64,000 nucleotides of DNA from DASSQJ01 sp963726295 (lineage in GTDB: Bacteria > Actinomycetota > Actinomycetes > Actinomycetales > Dermatophilaceae), in NCBI GenBank assembly GCA_963726295.1, contig CAVSBW010000011.1:248001-312000 (forward strand), given 5' to 3'. Under the pieces are notes generated by a model that had not been told where the DNA came from, did no database searches, and was given only the letters and a program-made list of their open reading frames with translations. Position numbers and translations under genes: made by a program. This document shows, piece by piece, positions 51,009 through 59,687 of the stretch (positions within the stretch are counted from its first letter, which is position 1; each line of letters begins with the position of its first letter).

Positions 51009-51845
51009 TCAGTCGACCCAGTTGCGCGGTGGGTACAGGGGGACCTCGTCGGTGTCGTCCCGCGGGAGCTGAACGACCGGGATCTCGCCGGTGTCGCCGA
51101 GCCGGGTCGGGCCGCCCACGGTGGAGCTGCGGTACCACGACTCCGGCTCCGGCCCGGGCCGCGGCGGGTGACCGCGGCGCGAGACCCGGACTCCACCGTC
51201 GCCCGGACCGATGACCACCGCCGGCCCTGGCTCCTCGCCGTCGGGGTCGCTCCCACCGCCTCCGCCGTCGCCCGGTCCGCCGCCACCCGTGGCATCGCCC
51301 CACCCGCCGCCGTACTGCGGCGGGATCCGCGGGGGTGCACCCGGTCCGAACAGGACGGTGCAGATGGCGTGGTAGTGAGCGTCGGCGTCGGGCACGTACG
51401 GGATGAGGGAGAGTGCCTGGTCCTGCCCGGCCGACTCGAGCACGAAGCTGCCGTAGCCGACCACCCGGCCGAGCGGTGTCCGGTCGAAGGTCATGTCGGT
51501 GACCTTGATGAGGGGCATCATCGCCACCCGACGGCGGATGAAGCCGTAGAAGAGGAGGAAGCGCTTGTCGGTGGCCACGAACCACTCGTGCCGCCACTCC
51601 AGCACCTTCCACGTCAGCCAGGCGACCGAGCCCCAGAAGAGGAACAGGGTGATGTTGCGCATTGCCTGCCCGCCGGAGCCGATGGTCGTGCTGACGTCGA
51701 TCCAGACGGCCAGCGCCAGCGTGCCCGCCACGAGCAGCGCCTCGCGGACCAGTGAGAACCAGTGCCGGCGGACGGCCACGATGATCTTCTCGCCATCGAC
51801 GAGGTACTTCGCGAGCTCGCGGTCGATGCGCGGCCGCCGCGCCAC
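51009..51845 (-). CDS. PH-domain (bPH2) membrane protein
   Basis: 278-aa protein: two hydrophobic spans (residues 30-50 and 65-82), then a bacterial pleckstrin-like domain (EWRHEWFVATDKRFLLFYGFIRRRVAMMPLIKVTDMTF ... YGSFVLESAGQDQALSLIPYVPD). The C-terminal 110 residues are Gly/Pro/Asp-rich and probably disordered. GTG start follows the small membrane protein gene by one base. Role unknown, perhaps membrane organisation. Confidence 0.82.
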   Translation of the reverse strand: MARRPRIDRELAKYLVDGEKIIVAVRRHWFSLVREALLVAGTLALAVWIDVSTTIGSGGQAMRNITLFLFWGSVAWLTWKVLEWRHEWFVATDKRFLLFYGFIRRRVAMMPLIKVTDMTFDRTPLGRVVGYGSFVLESAGQDQALSLIPYVPDADAHYHAICTVLFGPGAPPRIPPQYGGGWGDATGGGGPGDGGGGGSDPDGEEPGPAVVIGPGDGGVRVSRRGHPPRPGPEPESWYRSSTVGGPTRLGDTGEIPVVQLPRDDTDEVPLYPPRNWVD

Positions 51846-51846
51846 G

Positions 51847-52014
51847 TCAGCCGCCGAGCAGGTTGTCGAAGAACGCGCCCACGTTCTTCACGCCGTTGGA
51901 GATGACCTCCCACGCGGTGCCGAAGATGTCGGCCGCCTCGCCGGGGGAGGTGAGGATGGCGTAGATGAGGAAGACCACGACGAGCCACATCACGATCTTC
52001 TTGATCGGGGGCAT
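51847..52014 (-). CDS. Small single-span membrane protein
   Basis: 55-aa protein PPIKKIVMWLVVVFLIYAIL at the N-terminus gives one span; the rest is an amphipathic helix (EVISNGVKNVGAFFDNLLGG). AGGAGG is ideally placed before ATG 52014. It ends one base before the PH-domain gene, so they form an operon. No family recognised. Confidence 0.72.
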   Translation of the reverse strand: MPPIKKIVMWLVVVFLIYAILTSPGEAADIFGTAWEVISNGVKNVGAFFDNLLGG

Positions 52015-52146
52015 GTCACGTCCTCCTGAACCGGGCGTGCCGGGCTGCACGCCTCAGCGTCGATCGTCCCAGATGCGTGACGGGTGTGACGGATGAGGCG
52101 CAGACCGGCGTGTCGGTGCGACGGTACGCCGCCCGGGCGGCGAGTG

Positions 52147-52788
52147 CTACTGCGCGACGCCGTACAGGCGGTCACCGGCGTCGCCGAGCCCCGGCACGAT
52201 GTACCCGACGTCGTTGAGCCTGTCGTCGATGGCGCCCGTCACGAGGGTGACCGGGCACTCGATGCCCGCCACCGATTTCTCGAGGTTCGCGATGCCCTCG
52301 GGCGCGCTGAGCAGGCAGACGGCGGTGATGTCGTCGGCGCCCCGGTCGAGCAGGTAGTGGATGGCGTCGGCCATCGACCCGCCGGTCGCGAGCATCGGGT
52401 CGAGGACGTACACCTGCCGGCCGGACAGGTCGTCGGGAAGGCGGTTGGCGTAGGTGACGGCCTCGAGCGTCTCCTCGTTGCGCTGCATCCCGAGGAAGCC
52501 GACCTCGGCGCTCGGCAGGAGGCGCACCATCCCCTCGAGCATGCCCAGACCCGCGCGAAGGATCGGAACGACCAGCGGCTTGGGGTTCGACAGCTTGATG
52601 CCCGTGGTCGGCGCCACCGGCGTGCGGATCTCGAAGGGCTCGACGCGCACGTCGCGGGTGGCCTCGTACGCGAGCAGCGTCATCAGCTCCTCGGCGAGCC
52701 GGCGGAACGTCGGGGAGTCGGTCCGCTCGTCCCGGAGATAGGTCAGCTTGTGGGCGATGAGCCGGTGGTCCGGGTTGATGACGCGCAT
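52147..52788 (-). CDS. upp: Uracil phosphoribosyltransferase
   Basis: 213-aa pyrimidine salvage enzyme converting uracil and PRPP to UMP. Family blocks: LRDERTDSPTFRRLAEEL, PVAPTTGIKLSNPKPLVVPILRAGLGM, PRPP-binding VYVLDPMLATGGSM, and GYIVPGLGDAGDRLYG at the C-terminus. A TAAGTT -10 box 6 nt before the ATG suggests leaderless expression. Divergent from tadA. Confidence 0.96.
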   Translation of the reverse strand: MRVINPDHRLIAHKLTYLRDERTDSPTFRRLAEELMTLLAYEATRDVRVEPFEIRTPVAPTTGIKLSNPKPLVVPILRAGLGMLEGMVRLLPSAEVGFLGMQRNEETLEAVTYANRLPDDLSGRQVYVLDPMLATGGSMADAIHYLLDRGADDITAVCLLSAPEGIANLEKSVAGIECPVTLVTGAIDDRLNDVGYIVPGLGDAGDRLYGVAQ

Positions 52789-52794
52789 GGGTGA

Positions 52795-52800
52795 AACTTA
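52795..52800 (-). promoter_or_regulatory. -10 box TAAGTT of upp, leaderless
   Basis: Minus strand TAAGTT ends 6 nt before ATG 52788. Confidence 0.45.
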
Positions 52801-52804
52801 CTCC

Positions 52805-53275
52805 GTGCCCACACCGCCCGATTCGCGTGAGATCTCCTGGATGCGGCGTGCTCTCGAGCTCGCCGAGGAGGCCGCCGTGGCCGGTGACGTGCCGGTGGGC
52901 GCGCTCGTCGTGGGGCCGGACGACGCGGTGCTCGGCGAGGGGCGGAACCGCCGTGAGGTGGAGGGCGACCCCACCGCGCACGCCGAGGTCGTCGCCATCC
53001 GCGAGGCCGCCGCCCGCCTGGGCGAGTGGCGGCTCGACGGCTGCACCCTCGTCGTCACGATGGAGCCGTGCCCGATGTGCGCCGGGGCGGTGGTGCTGTC
53101 GCGGGTCGAGCGGGTCGTCTTCGGGGCGTGGGACCCGAAGCTCGGGGCCTGCGGCTCCGTCTGGGACGTGCCCCGTGACCGCCGGGCGACGCACCGGGCC
53201 GAGGTCGTCGGCGGGGTGCTCGAGGACGAGTGCGGCGAGGTCGTGCGCCTCTTCTTCGACGGCCACAGGGGCTGA
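52805..53275 (+). CDS. tadA: tRNA-specific adenosine deaminase (A34 to inosine)
   Basis: 156-aa zinc deaminase. Active-site HAE (His59, Glu61) and PCPMC (Cys89, Cys92) are intact, with VGALVV and VVFGAWDPKLGACGS as in TadA. It converts A34 of tRNA-Arg(ACG) to inosine. GTG 52805 fits the usual length; ATG 52841 is an alternative that would trim the N-terminus. Confidence 0.92.
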   Translation: MPTPPDSREISWMRRALELAEEAAVAGDVPVGALVVGPDDAVLGEGRNRREVEGDPTAHAEVVAIREAAARLGEWRLDGCTLVVTMEPCPMCAGAVVLSRVERVVFGAWDPKLGACGSVWDVPRDRRATHRAEVVGGVLEDECGEVVRLFFDGHRG

Positions 53276-53345
53276 CCGCGCGGGCGGCCCGCCCACTCAC
53301 CGCGGCCGGGCCGCCGGCGATTTCGGGCGGGGCGAGCGCCTCGGG

Positions 53346-53351
53346 TAGCCT
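53346..53351 (+). promoter_or_regulatory. -10 box TAGCCT of tRNA-Ser gene
   Basis: Ends 7 nt before the first base of the mature tRNA, so transcription may begin at or near the mature 5' end. Confidence 0.5.
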
Positions 53352-53358
53352 CTCCGGC

Positions 53359-53448
53359 GGTGGCGTGTCCGAGCGGCCTAAGGAGCACGCCTCGAAAGCG
53401 TGTGAGGGCTCACGCCCTCCGTGGGTTCAAATCCCACCGCCACCGCCA
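53359..53448 (+). tRNA. tRNA-Ser (anticodon CGA)
   Basis: 90-nt class II tRNA. Acceptor stem GGTGGCG pairs with CGCCACC, discriminator G, CCA encoded at the 3' end. D-arm GTCCGAGCGGCCTAAGGAGC, anticodon loop CTCGAAA (CGA), long variable arm GAGGGCTCACGCCCTC, T-arm GTGGGTTCAAATCCCAC. Reads UCG codons. Confidence 0.97.
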
Positions 53449-53454
53449 ACCGAC

Positions 53455-53480
53455 ACCCCCGGAGCCAGCGCCCCGGGGGT
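53455..53480 (+). terminator. Terminator of tRNA-Ser
   Basis: ACCCCCGG, 10-nt loop, CCGGGGGT, followed by TCGTCGT; begins 7 nt after the tRNA. Confidence 0.65.
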
Positions 53481-53518
53481 TCGTCGTCCGCGGTGGCGGG
53501 ACGGGTCGGCGGACTGGG

Positions 53519-54190
53519 TCACAGGATCCGCTCGGTCGCGATGAGTGGCACGTCGGCGGCGGACTCCTTCAGCCTCCGGGCGACGATGACCGCCGTGGCG
53601 ACCAGCCAGAACGGCAGCAGCAGGTAGTTGACCAGCCCACCGGGCGGGATCCCGGCGGCACCCAGCGCGCTGAGCACACCCATCACCAGCGTCACGATCG
53701 CGAACCACCGTGGCAGCACCGCGTTGCGCAGGCCGGCGAGCCCGGTGGCCAGGAGCACCGTCGCCAGGCCGATGCCCATGCCGGCGAAGCCGAAGTAGCC
53801 GACGAAGCTGAGGACGTGCAGCGCGTCGTCGTCCGTCGCGTCGGCGGCGCCGTTGATCAGGCCCCAGCTCCACATCACCATCTGCGAGATCCCGGCCGCC
53901 GCGAGCAGCGCTCCGCCGTACGCGACCGTCGAGTAGGTCGCCTCGCGAGCCTCGCCCGACCGCAGGTGGCGGCGCAGTGCGGACGCGAAGAAGGTCAGGG
54001 CGATGCCCATGACGACCAGGGCGCCGACCGCGCCGTAGTTGAGGACCAGGTGGTCGTGGATCATCGCGGAGGTCGCCGTGCCCGGGTAGTCCTCGACGTC
54101 GATCCTGAACAGGAGGCTCTGTCCGATCCAGGCAACCCCCGCGATGGCACCGGTCCACGGCAGGAACCTCTCGAATGTGCTGAGCGGCAT
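53519..54190 (-). CDS. Multi-span membrane protein, DUF4386-like
   Basis: 223-aa protein with about six to seven hydrophobic segments (for instance FLPWTGAIAGVAWIGQSLLF, YGAVGALVVMGIALTFFASAL, YGGALLAAAGISQMVMWSW, FVGYFGFAGMGIGLATVLLA). The arrangement resembles DUF4386/DUF998-type proteins, but I cannot assign it firmly. Lies back-to-back with a broken sensor kinase gene. Confidence 0.6.
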   Translation of the reverse strand: MPLSTFERFLPWTGAIAGVAWIGQSLLFRIDVEDYPGTATSAMIHDHLVLNYGAVGALVVMGIALTFFASALRRHLRSGEAREATYSTVAYGGALLAAAGISQMVMWSWGLINGAADATDDDALHVLSFVGYFGFAGMGIGLATVLLATGLAGLRNAVLPRWFAIVTLVMGVLSALGAAGIPPGGLVNYLLLPFWLVATAVIVARRLKESAADVPLIATERIL

Positions 54191-54270
54191 CACTGCGCTC
54201 CCTTCCGTCGGATCGCCGGCGACCCTCGCCGACCTCCCGACGGTCTCCCGCGGACCGACCCGGGCGCACG

Positions 54271-56076
54271 GTGCTGGGATCCCGGGGCACCAGGGAGGTG
54301 TTCCCGGGACGAGTGACACGGGCCGGCGCGGCCGGGACACTGAGCGCATGCGCTACCTCGCCCGGCCCCGGCGCCGCCGGCCTGGTGGCCGACCAGCTGC
54401 TGGCCGGCACCTGGATCTTCCTCTTCCTCTGGCTCGTGCTCATCGCTTACCTCGTGCCGGACGGTCGCCCGCTGACGGACCGTTGGAGGAGATGGATGCA
54501 GTTCGGCCTGCTGGGGGCGGTCCTCTTCCTCGTCGGCTCCGCCGGCGACCGGGACGGGTTCCGGGCGGACCACGGGGGCGTGGACCCACCGCTCGCCCTG
54601 CCCCCCCCGGGGCTGTCCGGGCTCCTCGGGGCCCTGGGCCTGGTCCTGGTGGTGCTGCTGTTCCTCGGGTCCGCGCTCGCCGTCCGCGCCCGCCTGCGTG
54701 TCTCCACCGGACAGGTGAGGCTGCAGCTGATGTGGGTGCTGGTCGGGGCCCTCGCGGTGCCGATCGGGCTGGTGGTGCTCTGGGTCGGCTACTTCGTCCT
54801 GGGCGGCAGCGCGTGGGTCGCCGACCTCACGCTCACCGCCGTGGGTGTCGCCATGCCGGTGACGATCGCGATCGCGATCCTCCGCCACCGGTTGTTCGAC
54901 ATCCGGGTCGTCCTCAGCCGGGCGCTGGTCTATGGCACTCTCCTGTCCGGCGTGCTCGTGCTGTACGCGCTCCTGCTCCTGGGCGCGGAGCGGCTCGGCG
55001 GCAACGGAACCGCCGGCGGCCTCCTCGCCGTCGCCGTCGTCGCGGTGGCGGTGCACCCCGTGTACTCCTGGCTCCTCCAGCGGGTCGAGCGCTGGGTGTA
55101 CGGCTACCGTTCCCAACCGCAGCAGGCCCTGCGGCTGCTCGCCGACCGCGCCGAGGCAGCCGGCTCCGAGGAACTGGACGATGCCCTCACCCAGGCGGTC
55201 GCGGAGGCGCTGCACGTCGACCGGGTCTGGGTCGACGGCGGCGCCGAGGACGGAGAGGCCCACGTGGTCCGGACCCCGCTCCTCCACCGGGACGAGTACC
55301 CGGCGACCTGGCCGTCGAGGTACCACCGGGCCGTCGGCTGTCCGTGGCGGACGTTGCCCTGCTCCGCGACCTCGCGCGGTACGCGGCGGTCCTCGTGCGT
55401 CACAGGCGACAGGAGCACCAGCTGCGCGAGTCCCGGATGCGCATCGTGGCGGCCCGGGAGGAGGAGCGCCGCCGGCTCCGCCAGGACCTGCACGACGGCG
55501 TCGGTCCGTCGCTGGCTGCCATCGTGCTCAAGCTCAACGCGGCGCAGTCCGGCTCCGACGACGCAGAACGCGTTGCTCTCGTGGCCGAGTCGCGCGACGA
55601 GGTGAGCCGCGATCGCGGAGGTGCGCCGCGTGGTCGATGACCTGAGACCGCCTGCGATCGACCAGGTGGGTCTGATGGGCGCGCTGCGGCAGCGGGCCGC
55701 AACGATGTCGGTCGCCTTCCCCATCGAGGTCGCCGGGCCGGATCCGTTGCCGTCCCTCCCCGCGGCGGTCGAGGTGGCCGCGTTCAGGATCGCGTCAGAG
55801 GCACTTGCCAACGTGGCCCACCACGCGCGGGCCAGTCTGTGCCGCATTGAGATCCACGTCGCGGAACGCCTCGAGCTGACGGTCGCCGACAACGGCCGCG
55901 GTGCCCACGGGCCGGCCGGGCGCGGGGTCGGCTGGGCCTCGATGCAGGAGCGTGCCGCCGAGCTGGGCGGCAGCGTCACCGTCGCCAACCGTGCCGAGGG
56001 GGGCCTCCTCGTCCGCGCCGTGCTCCCGATCGAGCATCAGCCGGCCCCGGAGGCGCACGTGGAGGTCCCGGCATGA
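54271..56076 (+). pseudogene. Sensor histidine kinase gene with two frameshifts
   Basis: A NarL-type kinase can be read only by changing frame twice. Segment 1 (to about 55300) holds membrane spans and a GAF-like region (LLADRAEAAGSEELDDALTQAV). Segment 2 (about 55300-55610) holds LADLARYAAV-like sequence, ESRMRIVAAREEERRRLRQDLHDGVGPSLAAI with the phospho-acceptor His. Segment 3 (about 55612-56076) holds VVDDLRPPAIDQVGL and an HATPase domain (DNGRGAHG). One base seems lost near 55300, and two bases (a CG unit) near 55610. The N-terminal membrane region also looks short. Sequencing error is possible. Confidence 0.8.
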
Positions 56077-56720
56077 CGCGGGTGCTGGTGGCCGACGACC
56101 ATCCCGCGTTCCGACGCGGCCTCGAGCTGATGCTGCGTGACGTCGACGGCGTGGAGATGGTCGGCGAGGCGGAGACGGGGCAGCGTGCGGTCGAGCTCTC
56201 CGGCGAGCTGCGCCCCGACGTGGTGCTGATGGACCTGCGGATGCCCGGTCTGGACGGCATCGAGGCGACCCGCCGGATCACCCGAGGGTCGGCCCCGATG
56301 GCCGTGGTGGTCCTGACGATGTTCGAGGACGACGACTCGGTGTTCGCGGCGATGCGGGCCGGCGCCAGCGGCTACCTGCTGAAGGGCGCGGAGCAGGACG
56401 AGATCGTGCGCGCGATCCGCGCGGCGGCGGCGGGCGAGGTCATCTTCGGACCGGAGGTCGGGAGGCGGGTGATCGCCCACTTCGCCACCGGCGCCGGGTC
56501 GACCGCCGCCGCCTTCCCCTCGCTCACCGAGCGTGAGCGCGAGGTGCTGGACCTGATCGCCCGGGACAAGGGCAACGCCACGATCGCGCACGACCTGATG
56601 ATCAGCCTGAAGACGGTGAGCAACCATGTGTCCAACGTCTTCACCAAGCTCCAGGTGGCGGACCGGTCAGCCGCCATCGTGAAGGCGCGTGACGCCGGAC
56701 TCGGGTGTGCCGACGGCTGA
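56073..56720 (+). CDS. Response regulator, NarL/FixJ family
   Basis: 215-aa regulator: REC domain with VADDHP and Asp54 in VLMDLRMP, conserved Lys in YLLKGAEQ, LuxR HTH LTEREREVLDLIARDKGNATIAHDLMISLKTVSNHVSNVF. Intact, overlapping the stop of the broken kinase gene by 4 bases (ATGA). If the kinase is truly dead, it is an orphan or is served by another kinase. Confidence 0.92.
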   Translation: MTRVLVADDHPAFRRGLELMLRDVDGVEMVGEAETGQRAVELSGELRPDVVLMDLRMPGLDGIEATRRITRGSAPMAVVVLTMFEDDDSVFAAMRAGASGYLLKGAEQDEIVRAIRAAAAGEVIFGPEVGRRVIAHFATGAGSTAAAFPSLTEREREVLDLIARDKGNATIAHDLMISLKTVSNHVSNVFTKLQVADRSAAIVKARDAGLGCADG

Positions 56721-56810
56721 GGCGCCCGCGGCCCGCGCCGTCCGGAGGCGGTCGACCGACCCAGGTCGGGCCCACAGCGGACGCCCAGCGTCGCCGGGGA
56801 CACTGGTCGC

Positions 56811-57452
56811 GTGTCGTCCCTCCTCGAGCAGGTCCTGGGCCAGCCCGCCTGGCTGGTCTACCTCGTCGTCGCGGTTGTCGTCCTGGTCGAGGACGCGCTC
56901 TTCGTCGGCTTCGTGGTCCCGGGGGAGACGGCCGCGATCCTGGGCGGGGTCACGGTCGCCCTCGGTCACACGAACCTCGCGGCGATGCTCCTCGTGGTCG
57001 TCGGTGCCGCCGTCGTCGGTGACAGCATCGGCTACGAGGTCGGCCGGCACCTCGGTCCTCGGCTGAAGGAGAACCGCGTCCTGCGCCGCCACCGCCCGCG
57101 GGTCGAGCAGGCCGAGGAGCTGCTGCGTCGGCGCGGCGTGGTCACCGTGTTCGTCGGGCGGTGGACGGCCTTCCTCCGCGCCGTCGTCCCCGCGCTGGCC
57201 GGGGCGTCCCGGATGCCGTACCGCCGATTCCTGCCGACGAACCTGGCCAGCGGGGCGCTCTGGGGCACCGTGGTCGTCGTCGCGGGGATGCTCGCCGGGA
57301 ACTCCTACGCGAAGGTCGAGCAGTGGCTCGGTACCGGGTCCGCCGTCGTCATCGTGCTCCTCGTCGTCGCGGGCATCACGGTCTGGCACCGCCGTCGACG
57401 TCACCACGACCTGGCGACCCGCGACGGTCGCGCCCCGGTCCCCGAGGGCTGA
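56811..57452 (+). CDS. DedA family membrane protein (second copy)
   Basis: 213-aa DedA/VTT protein. VEDALFVGFVVPGETAAILGG, GDSIGYEVGRHLG and VGRWTAFLRAVVPALAG with the conserved Arg mark the family; several membrane helices. Basic C-terminal tail. Diverged from the DedA protein at 7.4 kb. The gene's 3' end belongs to a triplicated 19-bp repeat. Confidence 0.88.
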   Translation: MSSLLEQVLGQPAWLVYLVVAVVVLVEDALFVGFVVPGETAAILGGVTVALGHTNLAAMLLVVVGAAVVGDSIGYEVGRHLGPRLKENRVLRRHRPRVEQAEELLRRRGVVTVFVGRWTAFLRAVVPALAGASRMPYRRFLPTNLASGALWGTVVVVAGMLAGNSYAKVEQWLGTGSAVVIVLLVVAGITVWHRRRRHHDLATRDGRAPVPEG

Positions 57453-57493
57453 CCCGGTCCCCGAGGCCTGACCCGGCCCCCGAGGGCCGACCC
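57437..57493 (+). repeat. Three tandem 19-bp repeats across the dedA stop codon
   Basis: GGTCCCCGAGGGCTGACCC (57437-57455), GGTCCCCGAGGCCTGACCC (57456-57474), GGCCCCCGAGGGCCGACCC (57475-57493). The first unit includes the stop codon. Confidence 0.75.
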
Positions 57494-57558
57494 CGCCCCG
57501 ACCAGGGCGCCCCCGAGGCGTCGCGCAGGAAACGGACAGCGACCGGGACGACGCGTCG

Positions 57559-58173
57559 CTAGGTCACGAGGGCGAGGGCCGCGAGGGCGATGAGCCCACA
57601 ACCACAGAGGCGGCGAACGCGCATCACGACCACCGGACCGGTCGGCAGCCGGGACGCCAGCAGCAGCCACGCGAGGTCGGTGGCGGAGGCGATGGCAACA
57701 ACGCATCCACCCACCAGCAGCGGTGCGGGAGCGTGGGCGCCGGTGCCGGCGGCGGCGGGCAGGAGCGCTACGACGAAGAGCAGCGTCTTGGGGTTGAGGA
57801 GGTCGACGAGCACACCGCCCCGGTACGCGGCGACCAGGCGGCGCCGCGAGGGGGTCGGGGCGGCGCCCGACCCGGCAGTCGGGCCCGCGAGGGGACGCCC
57901 ACGCAGCTGACGGACCCCGAGGACCAGCAGGTACGCGGACCCCGCCACCTGGACGGCCACGAGGACGCCGGGGAGGGCGGCCAGCAGTGCCGCGGTGCCG
58001 ACGGTGCCGGCCACCACGTGAGCGAGCAAGCCCGTCTCCAGGCCGCCGATCGCGGCCAGCCCCGCCAGTGGGCCGAGCTCGAGGCGCGTCGTCACCGCAT
58101 AGAGCACGGAGGGGCCCGGCACGACCATGACGAGCGTGGTCGCGGCGATGACCGTGAGCAGCTCCGCCCCCAT
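57559..58173 (-). CDS. LysE/RhtB family exporter
   Basis: 204-aa membrane exporter for amino acids or homoserine-like compounds. ATTLVMVVPGPSVLYAVTTRL (about residues 10-30, motif PGP), GLETGLLAHVV, GSAYLLVLGVRQLRG and the NPKTLLFVVALLPA block fit the family. ATG 58173 gives standard length. The residues in the middle loop are Gly/Ala/Pro-rich. Confidence 0.86.
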   Translation of the reverse strand: MGAELLTVIAATTLVMVVPGPSVLYAVTTRLELGPLAGLAAIGGLETGLLAHVVAGTVGTAALLAALPGVLVAVQVAGSAYLLVLGVRQLRGRPLAGPTAGSGAAPTPSRRRLVAAYRGGVLVDLLNPKTLLFVVALLPAAAGTGAHAPAPLLVGGCVVAIASATDLAWLLLASRLPTGPVVVMRVRRLCGCGLIALAALALVT

Positions 58174-58226
58174 GGGTGTCAGGAGCACCCAGGGGTCGGG
58201 CCTGATACCGGTCGGCCGCCCCCCGG

Positions 58227-59132
58227 TCAGTGCCAGGGCGGCGGGCTGTGCGCCAACCGGTGGACGGTGGCCACGCCGTCGGCGAGGAGGGCCGCCTCGT
58301 CCGGCGCAGGGGCATGGGCGCCCACGCGGTGCAGCAGCCCGTCGGCGGTGGCGTGGTCGCTCAGCGCACCCAGGGCCGACTGCACCTCCTCCACCAGCCG
58401 CGCTTGGGCGAGCATGCCGGTGACCACGGTGCCGTCGGCGTCGGTGACCCGCGGCTGCCCCGCGGGGAAGAGCGCGGCGAAGAACTCGCACCCGTAGCGC
58501 AGCTTCTTCGCCTCGATGCGCACCGCGTGCCGGTCCGCCGGCGACATCGAGGCGAGGTCGTCGGCGTGGCGGGTGACCCGTCGTGACCGATGGTCGAGCG
58601 CGCGGCGGGCCAGGGAGCGCAGGTCGCCGGTGTCCGGCCAGGCCTCGGCGGAGGCGAGCAGGCGGTCGAGGTCGTGGCCGGTGCCCGCCCACTCCGGTGA
58701 GTGCAGGACGGCCAGCACGGCGTCGTACGCGCCCTCGCGGTCCTCGAGGAGCCGAGCCCGCTGGTGGGCGTCCAGCGGCTCGGCCAGCGGGCCGGAGAGA
58801 AGGACGTCGAGGTCGCGCGCGGCGCCGAGCGGCAGGGCGAGGGCCCGGAGCCGGTGCGCCACGGGTCGGGCTTCGGGGACCCGGCGCACCAGCGGCCCGA
58901 ACAGGGAGAAGGCCGAGCGCAGGCGGCGGATGCCCACTCGGGTCTGGTGCAGGTGAGGGGCGGCGCGGGTGGTGAGCAGCATCGACTCGTTGGCCCGCCA
59001 GTGGTCGACGCACTCGGCGGTGACCACCATGAAGGCAGCGGCGGGCGACATCCCGGCCCCGAGGACGACCGGGGCGGCCTTGCGGGGTTCGGACTCGAGC
59101 CCGAGGAGGTCGGCGAGCGCCGGTGTGTTCAC
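58227..59132 (-). CDS. CHAD domain protein
   Basis: 301-aa helical protein with conserved His/Arg-rich positions (HQTRVGIRRLRSAFSLF; HAVRIEAKKLRYGCEFF), the CHAD pattern. CHAD domains bind inorganic polyphosphate. There is no fused CYTH domain, so it is a stand-alone form. Its start overlaps the stop of the LytR_C gene (ATGA). Confidence 0.88.
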   Translation of the reverse strand: MNTPALADLLGLESEPRKAAPVVLGAGMSPAAAFMVVTAECVDHWRANESMLLTTRAAPHLHQTRVGIRRLRSAFSLFGPLVRRVPEARPVAHRLRALALPLGAARDLDVLLSGPLAEPLDAHQRARLLEDREGAYDAVLAVLHSPEWAGTGHDLDRLLASAEAWPDTGDLRSLARRALDHRSRRVTRHADDLASMSPADRHAVRIEAKKLRYGCEFFAALFPAGQPRVTDADGTVVTGMLAQARLVEEVQSALGALSDHATADGLLHRVGAHAPAPDEAALLADGVATVHRLAHSPPPWH

Positions 59133-59680
59133 GACCCGCTCGGTGCCGGGCAGGTCGGCAGCGCCTGCGCCGTGGCGGTCGGCAACGGCCGGAGCTTCCT
59201 GTACTTGGTGCCGAGCACGACGTCGACGGAGGTGCCCTTGCGGTTGTCGGGGTGCAGCGTCACCACGCCCTTCGGGAACATGGTGCGCACGAGGCGGGCC
59301 TGCTCCTTGCCCTTCTTCCCGTAGCGCAGCTCGACGACCTTGGGTGCCGTACGGCCGCTGTCGTCGTTCTCGGCGCCACGGATCTTGAACCCGCGGCGGG
59401 CGAGGGCCTTCGCGGTCTCGGCGGCCAACCCACTGCGGTTCGTGGCGTTGAGCACGAGGATCGTGACGTCGCCGGGGACGACCGCGTCGGGGTCGGCCGG
59501 CTGGCAGGTGGGGGAGCCCGCGGCCGGGGTCTGCGACGTGGGGTCGCTCTGGTAGTACGACAGCGCGTACCAGAACGCGAAGAAGAGGCCGAGCAGGATG
59601 ACGCCGATGGTGATCAGCGTGCGGCGGCGCTGACGGCGCCGCCGCAGCGAGACCGGTGACTCGGTGGCGTACTCGCTCAC
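59129..59680 (-). CDS. LytR_C domain envelope protein
   Basis: 183-aa type II membrane protein: cytoplasmic Arg-rich N-terminus (RRRRQRRRTL), one span (TIGVILLGLFFAFWYALS, residues 24-41), then an extracellular LytR/CpsA C-terminal-type domain (VTILVLNATNRSGLAAETAKALARRGF). Such stand-alone proteins probably act with cell-wall glycopolymer ligases. It follows the VapB-like gene by 7 bp. Confidence 0.85.
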   Translation of the reverse strand: MSEYATESPVSLRRRRQRRRTLITIGVILLGLFFAFWYALSYYQSDPTSQTPAAGSPTCQPADPDAVVPGDVTILVLNATNRSGLAAETAKALARRGFKIRGAENDDSGRTAPKVVELRYGKKGKEQARLVRTMFPKGVVTLHPDNRKGTSVDVVLGTKYRKLRPLPTATAQALPTCPAPSGS

Positions 59681-59687
59681 GGCGGGC

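Noticed and set aside
52127..52142. Perfect palindrome CGCCGCCCGGGCGGCG after upp as terminator
   Set aside because: No loop and no T-tract; such GC palindromes arise easily at this base composition. Kept out of the feature list.
57437..57493. Possible CRISPR array
   Set aside because: Only three directly abutting 19-bp units with no spacers; a plain tandem repeat.
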